Shown here piece after piece: positions 32,458 to 42,879 of a stretch of DNA of 64,000 nucleotides. Both the position numbers and the translations under genes were made by a program. The stretch's first letter is position 1; each line of letters opens with the position of its first letter. The stretch is from Saturnia japonica. Taxonomy: Eukaryota; Arthropoda; Insecta; Lepidoptera; Saturniidae. Location of the stretch: NCBI GenBank assembly GCA_033032175.1, contig CM065321.1:1510501-1574500 (forward strand). Direction: 5' to 3'. The notes under the pieces are model-generated. The model worked only from the letters and a program-made list of their open reading frames with translations, was not told the origin of the DNA and ran no database searches.

Positions 32458-32765
32458 ACTAGCTGGTACCCGCGGATTTCGTCTGCGTATTATTGGATAT
32501 ACACAGACTGATCTCGGAACACGACAAACCAAAAAAATTGCTGTTTTTGCGTGACTGAGTACAAACATAGAAACTTTCCATTTACTATTTTATAACACTG
32601 GTTAAACTATGATTTTTACCGGGATAAAAAGTAGCCTATGTGTTATTCCAGGTCATAGACTATCTGTGTGCCAAATGTCATTGAGATCTGTTCAGCCGTT
32701 TTAGCGTGATTGAGTAACAAACATCCAAACATACACATTTTCACATTTATTATATTAGTAGGATT
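32458..32765 (+). repeat. Dispersed repeat J
   Basis: ACTAGCTGGTACCCGCGGAT start, GGGATAAAAAGTAGCCTATG middle, CATTTATTATATTAGTAGGA end: a widespread lepidopteran non-coding repeat design of about 300 bp. Only one full copy is in this window. Confidence 0.6.
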
Positions 32766-32769
32766 ATCT

Positions 32770-34110
32770 AACATCACAGATTTAAGAAAAAAGTCTGATA
32801 TTTAAAATAAAGAGTTAGCCATATCGGTCGAGAGGTTCAGTCCTGCCGATTCACTTATCAACGAACAACATTTCAGTTTTTACTTTCATAAAGTATTATT
32901 TCAATTGAATCACATAATATGATGAGTGACGATGAAGATAAGGAAGGTATCATGCTAAGCCAGTAACAGTAAAATACCGGAGTAAGTAATTATATGCTTT
33001 TAATTAAGGATGTCCTAAGTCCTAACAAATTCCACACAACCATCCAATATCTTGATGTGCAAGCTATTCATTTTATAGGTCAAGCAACATTTTTTTGTCA
33101 ACCTACCTAAACCTTAACCCTCAACCCTAAAAGTTCTGTTGCTTTTCTGAAAAAATATTTTTAAAGTGTGAACTCCTTTAGCCGTTTTGAGCGATTTTTG
33201 TTAGGGGAAAACTTATGGGTTCACATGAATTTCGCGTCACCTATGACCTCGACATGCTCGTGACGTATTGCGCTTGTGTCCGACTAGCGACGGGTAGTAT
33301 AGCGGCCTGTGTTCGTGTATACGCATGTATACACTAATAAATTGTATATACTCGACTGTATCATATTCGTGTTTGACTTTTTGGAAGGGTAAAAACTTTC
33401 GATTGCGCGTCATCGACATACTCTGCAATAATTCAGACTATAATTGATTTAAAAATTCAAAATTGAGTTTTCACTTCTGTCGGCAGTCCTTATGAATGTT
33501 TCTGTTTTTTTTTTAACTGTATTAGTAAAAATAAATCGAATGTTGGTGGTTTTCCAATGGGTGCCAAAGTATCTATGTGAAACTATACTATCGTCCACCT
33601 GACAACAACCAAAATATTCAAGTAACACTTATTATATTTTTATATATCACCTTTTACATAATCATAACTTCATTAATACAATTTATTAATTGTTTCGTTA
33701 AAAAATATTTCTCGGAATATTAACTGCATTTCTTTAGTAAATTCCACACAAATGTTTAAGATTAAGCTTGAATTAAAAACATTAGACGGCCCATAATAGA
33801 ATTCTAGATGTTGAAAAACTAATATAAAGATCTAGTAATGTCGTAGAAAATAATCCAATACGACAGCAATGCCGCCAACTTAATGAGATTAAAATATTAT
33901 CGGTTCATCCATTCGAGGTGATGATGTATTTATAGTAAATAGTATTTACACTGTCCACTGCATTCGACCGCAATCTGTATATATATTATACCTACTTATT
34001 TTAAATACCAACAAACTGTTCGTATTCAGTTAATATAAACCTACTAACAGCGCCCCTAACGAAATTGTGGTGGAACTAAAATTACCAAAACGAAAGGTCT
34101 GTCTATATAC
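32770..34110. other. No supported gene
   Basis: AT-rich DNA without repeats that I could match or any coding signal. Confidence 0.5.
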
Positions 34111-34111
34111 A

Positions 34112-34624
34112 ATTAATAAAACTGAAGTGTCTGTTTTTAATGTCAAAATAACAGCTTTTTACTAAATGCATATGAAAGTATATAAGATACCTATAACAAA
34201 AAGCCCATTTTTAAAATTTTTGTCTGTCTGTCTGTCTGTTTGTTCCGGGTAATCTCCGAAACAGTTGGACCGATTTTGACGGGACTTTCACTTGCAGATA
34301 GCTGAATTTATAGGAAGTAACATAGGCTACTTTTATTTTAGAAAAAGAATTAGAGTTCCGCACTAATAAAAAAACTGGTCATGGTGAAACAATTCGGGCA
34401 CTTAAATGGCTTATGCTGAGTAAACCATAAGAGATATAGCAAATTAATGTACTACATAATTATAGGCATTAAAAAGACGTACAAAAAAGTCCAGGGAGTA
34501 TATATTTATCTTCTAAGGAACACCACTATAAGCGGTTTTGTCTTTGAAATAGCCGGGAGCGGGGGAGCATGATTCGCGCGGACATTCTGTAGTCCACGTA
34601 AGCGAAGCCACGGGCACTGCTAGT
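34112..34624 (-). repeat. Dispersed repeat A, copy 6 (near full length)
   Basis: The plus reading starts CAATTAATAAAACTGAAGTG and passes CTGTCTGTCTGTCTGTTTGT, CCGATTTTGACGGGACTTTC and GGCTTATGCTGAGTAAACC to CACGGGCACTGCTAG. Confidence 0.75.
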
Positions 34625-34629
34625 CAGCA

Positions 34630-37530
34630 ATAAAACTCTCCGATATCATATGAAGATACGGTAAGCAGAAGTGAACTAGGTTATCGATACATCTTTTGGA
34701 AAAACTTCAGATGCATAGCGATTAATTTTCATAGTAAGAGTTTTAAAATGCAATAATGGATTACAACAATCCCATTGTTTTATAGTAGCCATAACAATCC
34801 AATCCTAATCAAATACGACTGAAATCCATTGCCAGTCGCCACTGTTAAGCCTGCGTACAATTAAAACAGCTTATCACACCGGTTGCTCCTGTAATGAACC
34901 GCTTAATATAAATAAACTATTACATGCTTTTCACAATAATAATGGCGATTGCAAACCACACAGGTTATACAACTATAGCCCTATTGCCATTTTGTCGTTC
35001 GTTACTCATTAGTTTTCAGGTCTCAAGATATTATTGAATCTTTCTTACACCATACAAGATATGTCACCCTTCATCGAAAACTTGGGTCAAGAAAAGTCTT
35101 AAGAAAGAATAACAACTCTCAATAAATATTCAGCTGTAAAAATAAAAAATACAAATATTGGAGGTCTAGGATAAGAAATCTGTCGACATTTAACCAAAAG
35201 TGGCGCGGGTGCCTAGCTGGAGTTTCATAATTAATCTGAGTGCTGGTGCGAGATAAATTTATTATGCATACCTACTGTTCGTTTGATATGTTGAATACAA
35301 TATCAAAATAATACGTATTTTATTAAATTTACGCCCTAACAATGAATCAACACACTCCAGCCTCCACACGGTTTGAAAAACATCCCAAGCATCAAGGACA
35401 GCCAGCAAGAAATTCGATTGTGTTTATCAACATTTGTTTTGTTCACTTTAATAAGTATTGTATACATATATTATCATTATTAGTGGATGCACATAGAGGT
35501 AATCATTTCCGGAAATCAACGTGATTCACGTAATGATCTCCACCCCATTCCTTTCTTTCTACCCTAAGTTGAAAAACATGACTTGAACTTATTAACTTGC
35601 AAACGGGTAATAGAACATTGAGGTAATATGTACCTTTTAACAAAATTAATTGAATTCACGACTTTTGATCTTTGTCTACTGATTATATCAAAATAGAGAT
35701 ATTTATTATTATAATTATTTTCTATAATGTCCATGTGTAAAAAGTAACTTTAATTATAATATTAAAAGTAAAAAAGGAGAGAAAAAATATGGATCATCCC
35801 AACCTTATTAATTTAACCTTAACTTTAAAATCAGATTTTTAAATTGCATGTTACAGGTAAGTTTTAGGTAAGTACTTATAAATTACCATTTTAAGGTTTT
35901 AATAATTCAAAACTCAATTAAGTACTTTTGTTTTTTTTTTTCAAAAAAAGAAAATTAAAAAAAAATCGGTTGTTTGTTTCTATTTTTTAGATTGATACTA
36001 AACTTCAGCCTGAGAACTGCGGTTGGTTCTTAGATGAATATTTAAAACTAGTAGGATTCATTGGGGATCATACACCATATATAAGACATCATATATAAGA
36101 CATTGTTGAAAGAATTGAAACAGAGAGTGATGACAAAGAAGATTCAGAAGTTGAACATCACAGTTAGATGTCCGATGACTCGGAACATGAATAATTAAAA
36201 AAAATAATTGTATTTTTAATTTTTTGCAATAAATAGATTTTTTTTTATTTTGTCTTCTAATAATAAAGATAAAATTTGCAAGATTAGTAATATATATGTA
36301 TTACTATAACCTTCTTCTTCACTAAAGATGTGTATATACTTTAGTGTCACATAAAAAATAACACACTTAAATAATTAATTGATTGAAAAATAAAAAAAAT
36401 TAATTACTATTTCTCTATTTTAATAATAAAATACTCCAAAATGATGCACAGCATATACGCGTCTATCGCTATCCTTTTCATTTTCAAGCTCAAATAGCAT
36501 GCGCACTCTCTTTCTTTAAATGGACGGACCGTAAACAGCTGTTATGCTGTGTCCTCTTCTATCGCATGGGATGGTTGGTTGGGACCTTTCAGTCGCACAC
36601 ATTCAGTCGCAGCGATATTTTATTTTTTTAAATTCGACAACCGGAATTAGGGACTGATTTTTCGCAGGCAACCCTATATCACCGTTTTCATAATTAAATA
36701 ATCTTTAATTTTATTTAAGTTTAATTCAATAAGTAGACCGTTGCAAAATGCTAGTATAGATTTACCTGTTTATACCTGGCTACCCGATAGTTGTGACCGG
36801 AAAAAAATAGGAAACCTAACGTTTGCATATTCTATGGGCTTCATACTTTCGATTGGTATAGAGTTTATTTAATAATCACACCGGTGGAATGTTTAAATTT
36901 TTTTTTTTTTAATTATTAATTAAAAATACCCTGGACTAAAATTTGTTAGGCAACCCATATGCAATATATTTATTGACATATTAAATTAAATATAAAATAC
37001 GTTTCATGAAATAAACATCTCGGTGAAGGTCGTTTTATATCGGGATCTTAGACTATAATTTGTTTGTTAATAAATAAAAAGATCGATATCATTTTATGTA
37101 GAATAGTGTTTACCTTTTTGCATCTTAGTACGCTAATTTATTCACACGAAATGTTGAAAGTTTAACATTCTGTACAAAAAATATATTATAAGTATTTATC
37201 ATGTGAAAAATAGTAATTTAGGATTTCTGAGTTGTGCCAATTTTTAAAAGAGATAATCTTATAACTCTGTTAACACTACAAAACTGCAACCAGCGTGAAA
37301 ATAGATATGCAATTATATGAAATAAAGAGCTGTTTTCAATAACTTATTTATATTGACAAGTATGCTTCAGTATTTACTATGAGTATTTTAAATATAACGT
37401 AATTTAAACAAAAAAAATATACCGCAGCTTAAATTAATTTTATAACAAATAGTCCGCGAAAATTACTAAGCAATTTTTCTATGGTAAAAATAATTAACAT
37501 ATGAAGTTATTTAAAAAAAAATTGAAGTAG
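34630..37530. other. AT-rich intron/promoter-side DNA
   Basis: No gene supported. 35330-35430 is a minus-strand LINE 3'-end scrap. 36040-36190 has a short run with several acidic codons (GATGACTCGGAACATGAA) but no usable frame. Confidence 0.5.
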
Positions 37531-37536
37531 ACTCAC

Positions 37537-37606
37537 CGACGAGTGCGGTGAGTAAAGCTATTCCCGAAGCTAGCACGACGGCAGAGGGCGTCGCGGCGCG
37601 AGGCAT
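37537..37606 (-). CDS. Secreted VWC-domain protein, exon 1 (signal peptide)
   Basis: The minus-strand ATG at 37606 starts MPRAATPSAVVLASGIALLT followed by ALV: a short basic n-region, a hydrophobic core and small residues, i.e. a secretory signal peptide with likely cleavage just before C25. The exon ends CTCGTCG|GTGAGT, a near-consensus donor leaving one base. Exon 2 opens with the matching two bases, giving alanine. The sequence just upstream (37607-37690) is strongly GC- and CG-rich, unlike its surroundings, consistent with a promoter or 5'UTR. Joined to 22423-22275 and 17565-17362 the gene spans 20.2 kb and encodes 140 residues. An upstream ATG at about 37625 is out of frame. Confidence 0.8.
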
Positions 37607-37861
37607 GACTGCCGTGCGTACATGCCGGTTGCCGGTCGCAGCAAGCGCCCCTCCCGCGCCCCCGAATGCGGCAATGCGCTCCTGAAGACAGTTTTCCACT
37701 ATCACACACCTTCCGTATTAATTTGTTAAGCACTCGACACTGAACAGGTATTTACCACAAATCTCTAGTATTTTTACATTTCTACATTTTATGATAAAAA
37801 ATTTCAACAAAATTACGTAACGATTTCAAGGAGATCATAATTCCCACAAAATATTATTTAT

Positions 37862-38262
37862 TATGAGAAGGAGGGATCACACTCGCCGGGAGATGGTTCC
37901 ACAGCTGGAGCTGGACGATACGATAAAGATAAGACATGGAGAACTTTTCAGTTCGTGCCGAGACGGAAGTTGCCTTCCGGTCACTGCGTTCCCTGCGTCC
38001 TATGATATCGGGTCATTCCAACGAGGCATAAAGAGGCATTTCAACATGCTGACATGATGGCGACGTTTGTTGATGGAGTTGGTCACCGGCGCGGTGCAAT
38101 GGCGGCCGTTGTTTCTGTGCTGCTTCGCGCTTTCCATTACTATGCAGTTTTATACCTATTAAATAAAGCAGATATACGCCTAATACCAATAAAAACAGGT
38201 GCATGTCAACCCCGACGTACGACTGGGGTCTGTCTTGGATTAAATATATGATAATAATAATA
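37862..38262 (+). pseudogene. Possible LINE 3' end with (ATA)n tail
   Basis: A frame at about 37940-38055 ends ASYDIGSFQRGIKRHFNMLT, reminiscent of a LINE C-terminus (S-x-x-x-F-x-x-x-I/V-K-x-x-F). It is followed by about 200 bp of GC-richer DNA and (ATA)n at about 38252-38265. It sits between the divergent VWC and KATNAL2 genes. The assignment is tentative. Confidence 0.4.
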
Positions 38263-38269
38263 AAAAGAA

Positions 38270-39380
38270 GGAGAAAAGAAAACGAATTTATCTGATCTAT
38301 CTCACAAAGTTACGGAAATGTAGAGAAGCTGACATCTACGTAAATAGTCGGTAATCCCAACGAACATCTAAGGACTAAGGAAGCTGGGATTACGTGGAAG
38401 ACCGACAACAGCACGGTTTCTGTCTGTACCGCACTGAATTCCAGCCGACTGGTCGCTTCATCTAGAGTTGTTACTACCGTTGCTCATTGCGAGTTGCTGA
38501 TTAAATAAAATAACCAGATATCACTATCATGAGAAGTATCTCATCTAATTTATTCCTCTCCGAGCTTTAAAAGGAAATCGATTTTTGAGGAGTATTACTT
38601 ATAAATTGCAAGAATTAAACAAAAAAGTCTCAGTAACAATGGAGAACAACTCTATAAAGACTAGTTAAGCAGCGATCTCGTGTCCAATTTGCAAACGTGT
38701 TAACGTTTTACTACGTGTAATTACTGCTATCCTGGTATTCTTGAACTAATAATGCACCGACCGGCCGACCATCGACAACAACTTTTGATATCGTTATTAT
38801 CCGACTGAATTCGAATGTTGTTGTTTTTTTTTTTTGTATTTTCAGCCATAACTTCTTTGTTTATAACCCGATTTGGATGATTCTTTTTTTTGTTAACCTC
38901 AAGGTTGGCCCCATTTCATTGGCATTGGACCTTCGACTTCGAATATAGACAAGGGAACCCCTCAAAATCATTGAAGTTGTTTTTTCTTTTAAATTGTCTC
39001 ATGTTGGTTATTTTCGTGTTTATAAAAATATTATTGCATAATTTGGAGTATAATTTTTTTTAATCGTTTTAATTATTTTTTTAATTACTTTTCTTTACAT
39101 TTACAGGCTTAACTACAAATTTATGAATATAGATTAATATTTTTTGTCAACAAACTAGAACGACTAGACGATCGCTTTGTCGTAACCATAGACTAACACC
39201 AAAAATTTTTTGCCAAGTGAACTTTGCATTAGGGACCATTTTGTATTGTGTCATCTAGATCCGTACAAAACAAGCTATTTGAACGTCTTTGCTTGTAATG
39301 CTTGTATTGAAAGCATTGATGTCTGTAACTAACTATTTCACTTTGAACCTTTTTACTTTCGACCAGACTTGAACCCAACA
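38270..39380. other. Intergenic DNA between the VWC gene and KATNAL2
   Basis: 38815-38995 is repeat D on the minus strand (CAGCCATAACTTCTTTGTTT, CCGATTTGGATGATTC). The rest, including the proximal upstream region of KATNAL2 from about 39180, has no repeat identity. Confidence 0.5.
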
Positions 39381-39385
39381 TCGCG

Positions 39386-39398
39386 GTTGCCTAGCAAC
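39386..39398. promoter_or_regulatory. X-box (RFX-factor binding site) upstream of KATNAL2
   Basis: GTTGCCTAGCAAC is two RFX half-sites, GTTGCC and AGCAAC, in inverted orientation with a 1-base spacer, matching the general X-box form RYYNYY-N(1-3)-RRNRAC. It lies 144 bases upstream of the KATNAL2 ATG. RFX factors drive ciliary genes in animals, so the site fits a LisH/AAA katanin-like gene used in cilia and sperm flagella. Binding is inferred. Confidence 0.6.
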
Positions 39399-39542
39399 TG
39401 GCTATCAACCCCTGTTTATTTATTTGCATTGATATGTAAAACAACGGAGTAGTACATTTGTTTTAGATCAATTAATTGTATGAATTAATGACATATTGGT
39501 AGTTTATAGTGTTTTTTTTTAAATTTTGTGGATTGAAAAACT

Positions 39543-39590
39543 ATGTCTAGAGTAAACCGGCCCATGAGTCAAATGAGAAAAATCGAGACG
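39543..39590 (+). CDS. KATNAL2: KATNAL2 exon 1
   Basis: Encodes residues 1-16 (MSRVNRPMSQMRKIET) and ends at a perfect donor, ACG|GTAAGT, in phase 0. KATNAL2 is a katanin-p60-related AAA+ ATPase; relatives act on microtubules in spermatid flagella, cilia and cytokinesis. All eight exons join in phase to 454 codons plus stop (1365 bases). Other in-frame ATGs inside the exon (codons 8 and 11) are possible starts, but the first is used because the frame is open from it and the upstream X-box spacing is suitable. Confidence 0.8.
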
Positions 39591-40036
39591 GTAAGTCACG
39601 AGGTTACGTTTTCCTCATTCTTGTCTGCCTTCAGCTCCGTCTATATCGCGAAAGGTTTATGTAAAGTCGAAACATTTTGTATAGGAAAACTTAATTATCT
39701 ATCAATTTATGTATCACCTAAGATGTTTATAAAAGTGTAGATGCGTTAGCCGCGTTCGATTTTGGCAATACAAAAGTGAGTTAATTGCCCGACATTCTTT
39801 CAGTCTCGTATTATCCATTGTCGCGGTTGCACGTCACTACAGCTCAAGATATATATATATTCATTTCTTTCTAACAATAAAAATTGCATATAAACGTTTT
39901 CATATAGTTTCTATGTAGAAATAAATTGTGCTATTTTTTAGTGTAATGTGTAATGCTATAAGTATATAAAATATCATTGTGTATCACTGTACATCACAAT
40001 TTTTGTGTCCAACTGTATCGTGTCCACCATAATAGT

Positions 40037-40045
40037 GGAACACTT

Positions 40046-40119
<74 letters not shown>

Positions 40120-40225
40120 CTGACTACACTGTTAGCCTTAGGGGCCCTAAAGCCGCTGCGGCTTTTACAGCTTCACCGGACTTGGGGGCGAGCGCAGAGG
40201 GCACTCAGCCGCAGGAACACTTAGG
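40037..40225 (-). mobile_element. 5'-truncated jockey-like LINE tail, 67-bp poly(T), perfect 12-bp target duplication
   Basis: GGAACACTTAGG occurs at 40037-40048 and 40214-40225. Between them lie 67 uninterrupted T (40049-40115) and 98 bp of LINE 3' end (GAACTGACTACAC ... CACTCAGCCGC), so the insertion is on the minus strand of KATNAL2 intron 1. The 98-bp body matches the 3' end of the element at 47065 and the insertion at 4724. The long pure tail and exact duplication indicate a very young insertion. The 105-residue frame through the poly(T) is meaningless. Confidence 0.92.
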
Positions 40226-40329
40226 TGAAGGATCAACCAATATATACCCAGTAGTCAAGAGGTGTAATCTATCTGTACCCGGCTGGGTGGCGCGGGCGGC
40301 CTTCACAGAGACTTTATTTTGAATTATCG

Positions 40330-40590
40330 CGTTTCGGTATCAGCCAGGATCGCATGACGACGATGACCATTGTTTTTAGATTGCATTGTGCCCATCATTA
40401 AGCACAGTTTCGTGCTCCGTAACTAACTTTAAAAAAAAGACAATAAGATGTTGATAAACCCGGTCGAGTTTCTTGTTGGTTCTTCTCGATGACTGGGATG
40501 TTTTCCGAACCGGTGGTAGTGTTTTGACATTTATAAGTGCCTTCCTGGGGCCTAAATTGAATAAAATATATTTTGATTTTGATTTAATTT
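40330..40590 (+). repeat. Repeat F fragment followed by LINE 3'-end block
   Basis: About 40340-40430 resembles repeat F (GACGATGACCATTGTTTTTA). 40440-40585 is the block TCGAGTTTCTTGTTGGTTCT ... CCGAACCGGTGGTAG ... GGGGCCTAAATTGAATAAAA, the plus-strand partner of 29640-29800. Confidence 0.6.
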
Positions 40591-40764
40591 TGTCATTTGC
40601 TCTCTCTTATAAAAAAATATAACTCCAGAATAAAATAGGGTTATCATCTTAGTAAATATTAACATGATTTTATTGTATATTTACAAGATTTACACATAGT
40701 GGTTTTTGCGGGCACAACGATGTAGGTTTTTCTATTTATTATTCTTTTTAGTTTTAGCGTTGTG

Positions 40765-40990
40765 GCCACTATATCACCTGATGTTAAGTCACGCTAAGCC
40801 TAGTGAGAGAACTGCGAATGAGTAAACGACGTCTACTTAATTCATTCTTAACACATTCCACCAACAAATGTTGAACATCTATTTTCCCACACACTTCACA
40901 GTTAGGTTAAACTCATTGTAGGATTGGAACCCACGTCAATCTAAACGGTGTCCGTACACGCTAATATTGAGCCATGGATGCTTCAAATGA
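40765..40990 (-). mobile_element. tRNA-derived SINE (family C), diverged
   Basis: Plus reading ATCACCTGATGTTAAGTCAC, CGCTAAGCCTAGTG ... ATTGGAACCCACG (B-box complement) ... TATTGAGCCATGG (A-box side). In KATNAL2 intron 1. Confidence 0.6.
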
Positions 40991-41105
40991 AATAAGATTG
41001 TATAGAACGAAAAAACTGACTTTTAAATATCATGTACTTTTAAGTTATTTTTTCTAGAATGTTCTCGTCCTTTATCTTAATTAATCTAGTGAGACATGTT
41101 TTCAG

Positions 41106-41270
41106 AAAGAGGCATTATTTCGCGCTAGAAAGCGCATACTCAAATACATGGTCCTTGGATATTTGAAGCAGGAGGGTTACTTCCAGACAGCGGATACATT
41201 CATTAATGAAGCGACCGTGACGGAGGACTACGAGATCTGTGATAACATAGACTTGGATATTATATTACAA
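41106..41270 (+). CDS. KATNAL2: KATNAL2 exon 2 (LisH domain)
   Basis: Residues 17-71. The acceptor ATGTTTTCAG precedes AAA GAG and the donor is CAA|GTAAAT; both ends are phase 0. The translation RKRILKYMVLGYLKQEGYFQ then TADTF is a LisH motif (L..Y-L-x-x-x-GY-x-x-TA-x-x-F), a dimerisation module found at the N terminus of KATNAL2 but not of katanin p60 (KATNA1) or KATNAL1, which start with an MIT-like domain. It is followed by the diagnostic CDNIDLDIIL. This exon is what separates KATNAL2 from its paralogues. Confidence 0.9.
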
Positions 41271-41300
41271 GTAAATAATAATTAAGTAAATCATTGCTAA

Positions 41301-41659
41301 TCTATATATTAATACGTGAAGCAAAAGCTTTCGGTATCTTTTTAAGCGCATTGCGTGCAAGGAAGACTGTGAGATTTGGCATGGTTAAAGTTCATATGGA
41401 GAAGGAGTGCAGAAAGCTAAAATGTATCTATAATATCTGTTAGTAATATATTACATAAAATTAATAATACTGCGAATCCTAACACGACCAGTGGCATTGA
41501 ACTTAGAGCTCCCAAAATATTGACATTGTCACTCAACGAAAACTGACAGCAAGTGATGTAGATAACACTCAATATTTATGAATATTGTAAATGTCAAACA
41601 GAAAATAGTCTATGATCAAAAAGTCGCTGGGCGAATTTCGACCTTAGGGCGATCGCTAG
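41301..41659 (+). mobile_element. Non-autonomous Helitron (family B, copy 4), intact termini
   Basis: A|TCTATATATTAATACGTGAA start, hairpin GGGCGAATTTCGACC-like, then TTAGGGCGATCGCTAG|T. It lies 30 bases after the KATNAL2 exon 2 donor. Confidence 0.88.
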
Positions 41660-41744
41660 TTATAGTAGATACCTATAATTGATGGAAATTACATACCTAA
41701 TATATGCATGGTGTTTGGGCATTGTGTAACCTCTGCGCGACCCC

Positions 41745-41870
41745 GCAATGCTAGGCTACAACTCTCAAGTAGCAAATCTTTCACCAAACACCTATCCCCT
41801 CTATGTTTAGCATCTTACCGTCTTAGACTATATTATAACTTAACATCAGATCAAATTTTGGTCAAAACAG
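41745..41870 (+). mobile_element. tRNA-derived SINE (family C), 3' fragment
   Basis: GGCTACAACTCTCAAGTAGC, CACCAAACACCTAT, ACTTAACATCAGATCAAAT: the 3' half only. Confidence 0.55.
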
Positions 41871-42345
41871 GCCTAAAAAGTATTTAAAATAAATTTGATT
41901 TTTCTTAAACTGTACTTCTGTCGGTACATTTTTTTTCTCTAAATTTCGTTATACATTTCCATTATATAGGAACAGTGATCACGAATATAAATGCGTAATG
42001 AATGTCGCTGGTCTGTTTCGTCTGTTTGTACGTCTGGACTCTGGCTTAAACTTATAAACGACTCAACCGATTTGGATAAAAAAAATCCACGGGGAGTATA
42101 TTTCATTCATCAATTGATAAGTAATAAGAATTGTAATAACAATTTTAGAAACCTAGAAACAAGCATAATTTCAAAGTATATATTACACTTTAATTAATAC
42201 TGAACCGATTTTAATGAAATGTTGTTCACAGGAAGTATATTATGTCATTCAACAGTTGATAGATTTAGAAACCATATAGTATGAGTAACAATAAAATTAG
42301 GAGACTAAAATAATTACTGTACAGTAAACGCACAGCTGTAGCTAG

Positions 42346-42873
42346 CTACTACCCGTGCGCAATAAGTTGAGACCTGGGGGCGGTGACGCAACAGACCCAT
42401 GGTTGTACTGTGCACAAAAAAATATCACAACAAGTTTCTAGCCGCGACTTCGTCTCTGCTATTTTTTTTAATATAGCGAGTGTTGTACTCGGAACAACGC
42501 CGCCTTATATTTATTGTTCTTGTTTATCTTTTTTGTATTATTATAGTTTTTCGTTTTCATAAAAGTCCAACACTTTTAACACGAGATTTCTCTCTCCGAT
42601 ATGTAAAATTTTACCCTTCATTGTAACAATAAACTTAACACAAAAAATAACAATAAAATATATCGGTAACTCCAATAACTATTAACGAAACAGTATCAAA
42701 TAAGATTATAAAATCGGAGAGCGTCGTCGTTGCGTGACGTAAGCCAGTACGAAACTGGACGAAAAAATGGCGTTGCCTACAGTACAACAACAGAGCTTGA
42801 GGGGAAGTTACAGGGGTAGCGGGCGGGGGGTTGCATTCCTTGCGAGTCTCAACTTATCGCGCAAGGGTAGTAG
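42346..42873. mobile_element. TIR element (about 530 bp) with 28-bp termini
   Basis: The left terminus 42346-42373 (CTACTACCCGTGCGCAATAA...) and right terminus 42846-42873 are inverted copies matching at 26 of 28 positions. An ACAGCT motif lies just outside both; an 8-base GTAGCTAG stretch separates it from the left core. The interior is non-coding, with AATATAGCGAGTGTTG and GTACAACAACAGAG. The superfamily is not recognised. In KATNAL2 intron 2. Confidence 0.75.
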
Positions 42874-42879
42874 CTGTAA

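Noticed and set aside
36040..36195. Acidic reading stretch resembling the N-terminus of a piggyBac transposase
   Set aside because: Frames are short and broken and no catalytic block is found nearby.
40005..40322. A 105-codon open frame with a run of phenylalanine
   Set aside because: It is the translation of a LINE poly(T) tail and its flanks, not a gene.
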